Positions 12,338 through 18,483 of a stretch of 18,483 nt of DNA are shown piece after piece (position 1 is the stretch's first letter; each line of letters starts with the position of its first letter). This DNA comes from a bacterium. Lineage in GTDB: Bacteria > Armatimonadota > HRBIN16. The DNA is taken from contig JANWXG010000023.1 in assembly GCA_025057335.1 (NCBI GenBank), positions 1-18,483 of the forward strand. The letters run 5' to 3'. The notes beneath the pieces were generated by a model. That model worked only from the letters and a program-made list of their open reading frames with translations. It was not told the origin of the DNA and searched no databases. Made by a program: the position numbers and the translations under genes.

Positions 12338-14779
12338 CTACTGTGCGCTTAGCAAAGCAATCTGCAGCACCTCGTCCATGTGGCGGACGAAGCGGAACTC
12401 GATTTCCTGAAGCACTTGTTGAGGGATTTCGTCCATGTCGCGGCGGTTCTCCTCTGGCAGGACGACCACTCGGATGCCAGCACGGTGCGCCGCTAGCACC
12501 TTCTCCTTCACGCCGCCGATGGGCAGGATTCGCCCGCGCAACGTGATTTCGCCCGTCATCGCCACGTCGCGCCGCACGGGACGCCCCGTGAACGCCGATG
12601 CCAGGGCAGTGGCGATGGTGATGCCCGCAGAGGGACCGTCCTTGGGAACGGCGCCCTCGGGCACATGGATGTGGATATCCGCGTTGCGGGTAAACTCGGG
12701 GTCTATCTGCAGCTGCGACGCACGCGAGCGGATGTAGGTCAGCGCCGCCTGCGCCGACTCCTTCATCACCTCGCCCAGCTGCCCAGTAAGCAGCAGTTGC
12801 CCCTTCGTCGCGGGGAGCACGCTCACCTCAATGGAGACGATATCGCCGCCGTACTGCGTTACGACCAACCCCGTAGCAGCGCCTACCTCATCTTTCTCCT
12901 CCGCCGTGCCGTAGTGATACTTGCGCGTGCCCAGGTAGACCGGGATGTCCTCTGGCAGAACTTGCTTAGACTCCAGCTGTCCTTCCGCGATAGCGCGCGC
13001 TACCTTGCGGCACACCGAGGCGATTTCACGCTCCAGGTTGCGCACACCCGCCTCGCGGGTATACTCCCGCAGGATGAGCTGAATGGCTGCGTCGGTGAAC
13101 TGGCACTGTTCGGGGGTTAAGCCATGCTCTTTCAGCTGCTTGGGCACCAGGAAGCCCCGTGCAATGTGCATCTTCTCGTCCTCGGTGTAGCCTGGGAAGG
13201 TGATGACCTCCATGCGGTCGCGCAGGGCGGGCGGGATAGGGTCGAGCAGGTTCGCCGTTGTGATGAACATCACCTCGCGCAGGTTGAAGGGCACCTCCAA
13301 GTAGTGGTCGGAGAAGGCGTAGTTCTGTTCGGGGTCCAGCGCTTCCAGCAGGGCGGCAGAGGGGTCACCGCGAAAGTCCATGCCCAGTTTGTCGATCTCG
13401 TCGAGCATGAACACAGGGTTGCGCGAGCCTGCCTGTCGGATGCCCTGAATGATGCGTCCGGGCAAGGCGCCCACGTAGGTGCGTCGGTGACCGCGAATCT
13501 CCGCCTCGTCGCGCACACCGCCCAGCGAGATGCGCACGAACTTGCGCCCCAGCGCGCGCGCAATACTTCTGCCGATAGAGGTTTTGCCCACGCCAGGCGG
13601 CCCCACGAAGCAGAGGATGGGCCCTTTCATCGCGCTGCCCGCCAACTTGCGCACAGCAAGGAACTCGAGGATGCGCTCCTTCACCTTGTGCAAACCGTAG
13701 TGGTCTTCGTCGAGCACTTGCGCCGCGGCGGTGATGTCTAGGTTGTCCTCAGTCAGGTTACTCCAGGGCAGCGACACCAGCCAGTCCAGGTAGTTACGCA
13801 CCACGACCCCTTCGGGGGCGGCGAAGGGCATCTTCTCGAGGCGCTCCAGCTCCTTAAAGGCACGCAGCTGCACTTCTTCGGGCATGCCTGCGGCGAGGAT
13901 TTTCTGGCGGAACTCCTCGATCTCGCTGGTGCGCTCGTCACGCTCGCCCAGCTCCTGCTGGATGACCTTGAGCTGCTCGCGCAGGAAGAACTCGCGCTGA
14001 GTATCGCCCATTTCCTTCTCCACACGCGAGCGGATGGTCTTCTGCAGCTCCAGAATCTCTATCTCCTTGCGCATCAGCACCGCCAGCCGCTCGAGGCGTT
14101 CCCGCACGCTTTCCATTGCCAGAATCTGCTGTTTCTCCTCCACCCGCACAGGCAGGTAGGGGGTGACGGTGTTGATGATGCGCTCGGGGTCACTCTGGTT
14201 GCTCACGCTCAGCAGCACTTCGGGCGGAATGTTTTTACCCGCGTTCACGAGCTGTTCGAACAGGGAGACCACGATGCCCATCAGCGCCTCGATTTCCAAG
14301 TCGCGCTGCTTCTGGCTGGGTATCGGCTGCACCTCGATGAGGATGAAGGGTTCTGTCTGGATGTAGCGAGTGACGCGGATGCGCTCGATGCCCTGCAACA
14401 TCAGGCGGAGCGTGCCGTCTGGCATGCGCAATACCTGTAGCACCTCCGCCACGATGCCCACGTCGTAGATGTCTTCGGGTTCAGGCTCCTCGATGATGAC
14501 CTCTTTCTGGGCAGCGAGCGCAATCAGGCGGTCGCCATCCATCGCCTCTTCCAGCGCACGCACCGAGCGCTCCCTGCCTACAAACAGCGGAAACACCATC
14601 TGAGGAAAGTACACCTGGTCGCGTATGGGCACTAGCGGCAGCTGGGAAGGGATTTGCGCCTCGAGGCTCCCTCCCTGCTCCTGTTCCGCCTCAGCAGGTG
14701 CCGTGCGTCGGCGCCGTGTAGGACGAGGTCTGGACGTGCTCTCGTCGCCTTCCGATGTCCCCTTGCGTGCTCTAGGCAT
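12338..14779 (-). CDS. lon: ATP-dependent protease Lon (LonA type)
   Basis: 813 residues. Homohexameric AAA+ serine protease that degrades misfolded and regulatory proteins in the cytoplasm. The LAN substrate-binding domain starts near residue 46 (LPLVPIRDQVYFPQMVFPLFVGR). Walker A is GPPGVGKT (393-400) and Walker B VFMLDEIDK (from 456). The proteolytic Ser717 in PKDGPSAG and Lys760 in GGVKEKVLAAHRAG form the catalytic dyad. The first 45 residues are a low-complexity, Arg/Glu-rich extension not needed for the fold. No better start codon is visible before the LAN domain. It begins 5 bases after the clpX stop (TGACCACTATG) without a clear ribosome site, so coupled translation is likely. Confidence 0.97.
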   Translation of the reverse strand: MPRARKGTSEGDESTSRPRPTRRRRTAPAEAEQEQGGSLEAQIPSQLPLVPIRDQVYFPQMVFPLFVGRERSVRALEEAMDGDRLIALAAQKEVIIEEPEPEDIYDVGIVAEVLQVLRMPDGTLRLMLQGIERIRVTRYIQTEPFILIEVQPIPSQKQRDLEIEALMGIVVSLFEQLVNAGKNIPPEVLLSVSNQSDPERIINTVTPYLPVRVEEKQQILAMESVRERLERLAVLMRKEIEILELQKTIRSRVEKEMGDTQREFFLREQLKVIQQELGERDERTSEIEEFRQKILAAGMPEEVQLRAFKELERLEKMPFAAPEGVVVRNYLDWLVSLPWSNLTEDNLDITAAAQVLDEDHYGLHKVKERILEFLAVRKLAGSAMKGPILCFVGPPGVGKTSIGRSIARALGRKFVRISLGGVRDEAEIRGHRRTYVGALPGRIIQGIRQAGSRNPVFMLDEIDKLGMDFRGDPSAALLEALDPEQNYAFSDHYLEVPFNLREVMFITTANLLDPIPPALRDRMEVITFPGYTEDEKMHIARGFLVPKQLKEHGLTPEQCQFTDAAIQLILREYTREAGVRNLEREIASVCRKVARAIAEGQLESKQVLPEDIPVYLGTRKYHYGTAEEKDEVGAATGLVVTQYGGDIVSIEVSVLPATKGQLLLTGQLGEVMKESAQAALTYIRSRASQLQIDPEFTRNADIHIHVPEGAVPKDGPSAGITIATALASAFTGRPVRRDVAMTGEITLRGRILPIGGVKEKVLAAHRAGIRVVVLPEENRRDMDEIPQQVLQEIEFRFVRHMDEVLQIALLSAQ

Positions 14780-14784
14780 AGTGG

Positions 14785-16059
14785 TCAGGATGCCTGCTTG
14801 ATATCTTCCGCACGCAGTATCTGCGGTTCGGTGCGCTCGCGGACAGTGCGCTCATCTACAATCACTCGCTTGATATCCTGCGAGGAGGGTATCTCATACA
14901 TGATGTTCAACATCACCTCTTCAATGATGGCGCGTAACGCGCGCGCACCCGTGCCGCGCTGCATGGCTTCCTGAGCGATAGCGCGAAGCGCCTCCTCGGT
15001 GAACACCAGGTCTACACCGTCCATCTCAAAGAACTTCTGGTACTGCTTAACCAGGGCGTTCTTGGGTTCAACGAGAATGCGCATCAGGGTCTCTTCATCC
15101 AGCGGGTCGAGGGTGGCGACGACAGGCAAGCGCCCGATGAATTCGGGGATGAAACCGAACTTGAGCAGGTCTTCTGGGATGACCTGCGAGAGCAACTCAC
15201 TATAGCTAAGCTGCCTCTTCCCTTCCAACGAGGCGCGAAAGCCCATCGTCTGGTTCCCCAAACGCTGCGCGATAATCTTGTCGAGCCCTTCGAACGCTCC
15301 CCCGCAGATGAACAGGATGTTGGTGGTATCCACTTGGATGAACTCCTGTTGCGGGTGTTTTCGCCCGCCCTGCGGTGGCACGTTGGCGATGGTGCCTTCC
15401 AGTATCTTCAATAGCGCTTGCTGCACGCCCTCGCCAGACACGTCGCGCGTGATGGAGGGGTTATCCGCCTTGCGAGCGATTTTGTCGATTTCGTCGATGT
15501 AGACGATGCCGCGCTGCGCGTTGCGCACGGTCTCCTGCAGGGAGGTGCCTGTATCCGCCGCCTGTAGCAGGCGTAGCAGGATGTTCTCCACGTCCTCGCC
15601 TACGTAGCCCGCCTCAGTTAGCGAGGTGGCATCGGCAATGGCGAACGGCACGTTCAGTATCTTGGCTAGGGTCTGTGCCAGCAACGTCTTGCCGCTGCCT
15701 GTGGGACCTATGAGCAGGATGTTGCTTTTTTGCAGTTCTACATCGCTCTCTTTAACTTTTGAGGCGTGCTGGATGCGCTTGTAGTGGTTGTACACCGCGA
15801 CGGAGAGGGCGCGCTTCGCCCTTTCCTGCCCCACTACATACTGGCTGAGGATGCGGTAAATCTCTTTGGGTTTGGGCACACTGGGCAACCCGTAGGAGGC
15901 GATTCGCTCATGACGTGCCGCCTGCGACTGGATGAGCTCGTTCGCGTACTGAATGCAGTCAAGGCACACTCCGCCGTGCATCCCCTGAATGAGGCGGGGG
16001 CGGATTTTCCCGCACAGCACGCAACGTCCTTCCAGCGGTTCGAAGCCTGTTCTTGCCAC
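14785..16059 (-). CDS. clpX: ClpX, ATPase unfoldase subunit of ClpXP
   Basis: 424 residues from a GTG start, with GAGGAG 7 bases upstream. AAA+ hexamer that recognises, unfolds and threads proteins into ClpP. The N-terminal zinc-binding domain uses Cys13, 16, 32 and 35; the middle spacing is 15 residues, shorter than the usual 18. Other motifs: Walker A GPTGSGKT (118-125), Walker B IVYIDE (185-190), pore loop GYVG (151-154), RKH loop (233-235), arginine finger in PEFIGRLPV (Arg310) and sensor-2 GAR (371-373). The ClpP-docking tripeptide is MGF (272-274) instead of the common IGF, a conservative change. Placed between clpP (24-base gap) and lon (5-base gap). Confidence 0.97.
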   Translation of the reverse strand: MARTGFEPLEGRCVLCGKIRPRLIQGMHGGVCLDCIQYANELIQSQAARHERIASYGLPSVPKPKEIYRILSQYVVGQERAKRALSVAVYNHYKRIQHASKVKESDVELQKSNILLIGPTGSGKTLLAQTLAKILNVPFAIADATSLTEAGYVGEDVENILLRLLQAADTGTSLQETVRNAQRGIVYIDEIDKIARKADNPSITRDVSGEGVQQALLKILEGTIANVPPQGGRKHPQQEFIQVDTTNILFICGGAFEGLDKIIAQRLGNQTMGFRASLEGKRQLSYSELLSQVIPEDLLKFGFIPEFIGRLPVVATLDPLDEETLMRILVEPKNALVKQYQKFFEMDGVDLVFTEEALRAIAQEAMQRGTGARALRAIIEEVMLNIMYEIPSSQDIKRVIVDERTVRERTEPQILRAEDIKQAS

Positions 16060-16083
16060 TGATACGCTCCTCTAGGGGTGTTT

Positions 16084-16695
16084 TTAGCGCGCGCCACGCG
16101 ACAGGATTTCGTCGATGATGCCGTACTCCTTCGCCTCTTGGGCAGACATAAAGTAATCTCGCTGAGTATCCTGTTCCACTCGTTCCAGCGGCTGCCCCGT
16201 ATGATAGGCGAGGATTTCGTTGAGCATGCGGTTGTAGCGCAGCACCTCTTGCGCTTGGATGTTGATGTCGATAGCCGTGCCCTGAAATCCTGCGCTCACC
16301 TGATGTATCATCACTCGCGCATGTTCCAAGCAGTAGCGCTTGCCTTTCGTGCCCGCAGCCAACAGCACTGCTCCCATCGAGGCAGCCTGCCCCACGCAGA
16401 TGGTCGCCACGTCGCACTTCAGCACCTGCATCGTGTCGTAAATAGCCAGCCCTGCGGGCACGCTGCCGCCAGGTGTGTTGATGTACAGCTCGATGTCGCG
16501 ATGCGGGTCTTCCTTCTCGAGGAAGAGCATCTCCGCAATGACTAGGTTCGACACGTGGTCGTCTATCGGCTCGCCAATGAAGATGATACGGTCTTTCAAC
16601 AGGCGCGAGTAGATGTCGTAAGCACGCTCGCCTCGCGCTGTCTGCTCGACCACGTACGGGATAAAACTCTGGACTGGCGTCAGCAGCTTGCTCAT
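16084..16695 (-). CDS. clpP: ClpP, proteolytic subunit of the Clp protease
   Basis: 203 residues. Serine peptidase forming the double-ring barrel that degrades chains fed by ClpX. The catalytic triad is Ser106 (GQAASMGAVLLAAG), His131 (RVMIHQ) and Asp180 (TQRDYFMSAQEA). Processing-site and axial-loop regions (PYVVEQTARGERAYDIYSRL) are typical. The start lies 3 bases after the tig stop, with the ribosome site GGAGTAGGAG spanning that stop codon, so translation is coupled to tig. No second clpP paralogue is visible here. Confidence 0.97.
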   Translation of the reverse strand: MSKLLTPVQSFIPYVVEQTARGERAYDIYSRLLKDRIIFIGEPIDDHVSNLVIAEMLFLEKEDPHRDIELYINTPGGSVPAGLAIYDTMQVLKCDVATICVGQAASMGAVLLAAGTKGKRYCLEHARVMIHQVSAGFQGTAIDINIQAQEVLRYNRMLNEILAYHTGQPLERVEQDTQRDYFMSAQEAKEYGIIDEILSRGAR

Positions 16696-16698
16696 CTC

Positions 16699-18018
16699 CT
16701 ACTCCTGATTATCGGACTGCTCGGGTTTGGACTGGATGCGCAACTCCTCTTCTGTAACATCGGCAACACTCCACAGGAACTGCAGAGTCTTTTGTGTCAG
16801 AAGAGCGTTCAGTGCCTCCTCCAGCTCCTCTGACTCGGCGGCTTCCTGCTCGGTGACGCCGTGCTCCTCAGCCACTTTCTGAAGGGCTTGCTGGCGCTCC
16901 TCGTCGGTGAGGGCAATGCCTTCCCGCTCTCGGATGGCTGCCAGGATGAGCCCGTACAGGATGTCCGAGGCGGTTCGCTGGTGCCAGTACTCCACAAATT
17001 CCGCTTCGCTCATGTTGTAGCCACGAGCGTAGTCGGCAAGGGTATATCCACCACGTCGCAACTGCTCGTTCAGTGCCGCCAGCGAGTCGCGCGCTCGGGA
17101 GGTGATGATGACGGGCGAAATATCCACCTTGGCAGCCTGCAGCACCGCCTGTCGCAATGAGGAGCGCGACAGCCTTTCGGCATACTGGCTCATCTCCGCT
17201 AGGAGAGATTGCCGAACCTGCTCGCGCAACTCGTCCATGCTCTGCAGGTTCTGCTCACGCAACAGCTCCTCGTCGCTGGGCAATACCAGTTCGGACACCC
17301 CACGCACCGTCACTTGCACGCGCACTCTCTTGCCCTGCAACAAGGGATCGGTGTAATCCGGCGGGAACTCGACCGTGTCTTCTCGCGTCTCGCCGACGCG
17401 CGCTCCTAGCACGAGCTCGCTCAGCGGATGAGGAGTTCCTCCCTCATCCAGAGGCACCATGTCCCATCTCGTCTCCCCGGGTTCCGACTCACCCTCGAAA
17501 TAGGGCACAATCGACACGAACACCACGTCGCCACGGCGCGCCTCACGCTCTACGCGCTGGTAGCGGGCGTTCTGACGTCGACGCGCCTCGATTTCCCGGT
17601 CGATATCTTCTTCTGTCACCACCGGCTGATAGCGGGTAACCTTCAGGGCGCGGTAGTCGCCCAGCTCCACGCTCGGCTCGAGCGGTACCTTCAGCGAGTA
17701 GAGCATGGGCTTGCCCTCTTCCAGCTGCTGCACGTCCAGTTCGGGCGGAGCGCCGTAGGGCTCTACCTGCGCCTGCTTCATGGCGTCAGTCATCGTCTCC
17801 TTCAGCAGCTGCTCCAACACCTGCTGGCGCACGTAGTCCTCACGCAACGCCTGCCGTAGCAAACCAATCGGCGCCTTGCCGGGGCGAAAGCCAGGCACCT
17901 CCACATATTTGCCCAACTGTCGATACACACGCTCAAACGCCCGGTCTACACGCTCAGGCTCCACTTCGACCTGCAGGGCAACAGTGCGGTTTTCCAGTGT
18001 CTCTGCGGTCACTTGCAT
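16699..18018 (-). CDS. tig: Trigger factor, ribosome-associated chaperone
   Basis: 439 residues from the ATG at 18018, close to the E. coli length of 432. Trigger factor binds ribosomal protein L23 at the exit tunnel and shields nascent chains. The ribosome-docking signature GFRPGK is at 43-48, as expected when MQVTAETLENRTVALQVEVE is the N-terminus. A peptidyl-prolyl isomerase (FKBP) domain spans about 160-245, and the helical C-terminal arms follow. The open frame extends upstream to a TTG at 18063, but that adds 15 residues foreign to the family and runs into the hairpin of the leader, so 18018 was chosen. GGGGAAG lies about 10 bases upstream as a weak ribosome site. First gene of the clpP-clpX-lon operon. 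Confidence 0.95.
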   Translation of the reverse strand: MQVTAETLENRTVALQVEVEPERVDRAFERVYRQLGKYVEVPGFRPGKAPIGLLRQALREDYVRQQVLEQLLKETMTDAMKQAQVEPYGAPPELDVQQLEEGKPMLYSLKVPLEPSVELGDYRALKVTRYQPVVTEEDIDREIEARRRQNARYQRVEREARRGDVVFVSIVPYFEGESEPGETRWDMVPLDEGGTPHPLSELVLGARVGETREDTVEFPPDYTDPLLQGKRVRVQVTVRGVSELVLPSDEELLREQNLQSMDELREQVRQSLLAEMSQYAERLSRSSLRQAVLQAAKVDISPVIITSRARDSLAALNEQLRRGGYTLADYARGYNMSEAEFVEYWHQRTASDILYGLILAAIREREGIALTDEERQQALQKVAEEHGVTEQEAAESEELEEALNALLTQKTLQFLWSVADVTEEELRIQSKPEQSDNQE

Positions 18019-18061
18019 TTTGATTTGCTTCCCCACAGACAGATGTTTCGCTAACATTCGC

Positions 18062-18119
18062 AAAAAGAAGGATACAGTCCGCCGAGATACAGAAGGTTTG
18101 ACGCGGATTGCATCCTTCT
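18062..18119 (-). promoter_or_regulatory. Terminator-like hairpin in the tig leader (candidate attenuator)
   Basis: On the minus strand a 17-base arm (18119-18103) pairs with 18082-18066: AGAAGGAU with AUCCUUCU, then eight further pairs including one G-U and one A-C mismatch, enclosing a 20-base loop. Five U residues follow at once (18066-18062). This is intrinsic-terminator architecture placed between the predicted promoter and the tig ATG, 43 bases before the gene. The loop also contains CCUUCU (18096-18091), which could pair with the same 5' arm and block the terminator. That alternative fold is my inference. Confidence 0.55.
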
Positions 18120-18150
18120 AGTGTGTTGCTGACAAAGCTTGTGCGCTCAT
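18118..18150 (-). CDS. Possible 10-codon leader peptide ORF ahead of tig
   Basis: ATG at 18150 encodes MSAQALSATH and stops at a TAG (18120-18118) that overlaps the first two bases of the terminator-like stem. Its position, between the predicted promoter and the hairpin, is what leader-peptide attenuation needs. However, no Shine-Dalgarno sequence is visible, the predicted transcript start is only about 13 bases upstream, and no run of regulatory codons is obvious. A chance ORF this short is quite possible. Confidence 0.2.
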   Translation of the reverse strand: MSAQALSATH

Positions 18151-18169
18151 CGGATGCGGTCACGCTGTT

Positions 18170-18198
18170 AGTGTACCACACGCAGGGAACCCTGTCAA
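18170..18198 (-). promoter_or_regulatory. Predicted sigma-70-type promoter of the tig-clpP-clpX-lon operon
   Basis: Minus strand: a consensus -35 box TTGACA (18198-18193), a 17-base spacer and TACACT (18175-18170). Transcription would begin near 18163, giving a leader of about 145 bases that contains the terminator-like hairpin. No CIRCE inverted repeat or other heat-shock operator is visible. Bases 18199-18279 show nothing further except a weaker second copy of the -35 neighbourhood (CGACAGGGTT) near 18270-18279. Confidence 0.65.
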
Positions 18199-18279
18199 GG
18201 TAACGAGGGGGTGTTCGGAAAGTCCCTGAGGCAACGTGGCAGGGCGAAGAGAGTAGGATGCTGCCGAGAAACCCTGTCG

Positions 18280-18476
18280 AGTTACACTCGTCGTGACCAT
18301 GATGGCGGACGCGACAAAGCGCGTCCCTCCAGCTTGGACGCATGGGCTCTGGAGGGTCACGCTCCGTCGTGACCACTGATGGACGCGACAGAGCGCGTCC
18401 CTCCAATCTAGGCAAAAACTTCTGGAGGGTCACGCTCCGTCGTGACCCTGCTGGACGCGACGGAGCGCGTCCCTCC
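18280..18476 (-). repeat. REP-like hairpin array at right edge (B, A alternating, about 73-base period)
   Basis: Same 24-base family as at 3907-4477 but with the type A units on the minus strand. Type A: 18307-18330, 18381-18404 and 18453-18476. Type B: 18351-18374 and 18424-18447, plus a degenerate copy at 18280-18298. Gaps alternate between 5-8 bases (B to A) and 19-20 bases (A to B), so the B-A pair recurs every 72-76 bases. Loops vary (CTTTGT, CTCTGT, CTCCGT, read in the A orientation) while all five full stems are perfect. The array may continue past the window end. Confidence 0.85.
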
Positions 18477-18483
18477 AGTTCGG

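Noticed and set aside
18019..18063. Longer trigger factor starting at TTG 18063 or ATG 18057
   Set aside because: The extra N-terminal residues do not fit the family. The start at 18018 gives the canonical MQVTAETLENRTV beginning and puts the GFRPGK motif at its expected position.
18064..18200. CIRCE or similar heat-shock operator upstream of tig
   Set aside because: No TTAGCACTC-type inverted repeat is present; the only strong inverted repeat is the terminator-like stem.
18280..18476. Intrinsic terminators
   Set aside because: The hairpins are GC-rich and stable but none is followed by a T-run on either strand, and they occur in multiple tandem copies upstream of promoters.

Overview
GC-rich bacterial chromosomal DNA with tightly packed, strand-organised operons. 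I infer an uncultured or thermophilic bacterium of the Armatimonadota type. The hints are an Uma2 nuclease beside a secreted protein with a beta-sandwich-like sequence, a GH20-like cytoplasmic hydrolase, a RicT-FmdB-DUF2007-MetG block, and intergenic arrays of short GC-rich hairpins. The phylum call rests on gene content and style only and is moderately uncertain.

Layout. (1) Positions 1-3705, minus strand: a five-gene run read leftward, hisF > radical SAM protein > membrane-anchored protein with a SecD-P1-like domain > Uma2 nuclease > start of a secreted (probably lipo-) protein cut by the window edge. Gaps are 2-25 bases. (2) Positions 3706-4636: a divergent intergenic region with a predicted promoter at each end. 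Between them is a mosaic of palindromic repeats: nine copies of a 24-base REP-like hairpin in two blocks, a 60-base imperfect palindrome, and smaller hairpins. (3) Positions 4637-10507, plus strand: ricT > FmdB zinc ribbon > DUF2007 > metG > small beta-rich protein > mobA-like > rng, with almost every junction overlapping or within 3 bases. (4) Positions 10508-18018, minus strand: tig > clpP > clpX > lon > GH20-like hydrolase > SDR, a protein quality-control operon with two metabolic genes at its tail. Its last stop codon abuts the rng stop codon with no base between. (5) Positions 18019-18483: a leader for the tig operon with a near-consensus promoter, a terminator-like hairpin inside the 5' UTR and a possible 10-codon leader ORF. 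Behind it is a second array of the same REP-like hairpins in the opposite orientation.

Function. The plus operon joins RNA and translation functions: RicT is an RNA-processing cofactor, MetG charges methionyl-tRNA, and Rng cleaves RNA. The minus operon joins nascent-chain folding (Tig) with the ATP-dependent proteases ClpXP and Lon. The most interesting signals are the hairpin repeat family, whose two subtypes differ by compensatory stem changes while keeping the same leader and loop, and the candidate attenuator ahead of tig-clpP-clpX-lon.
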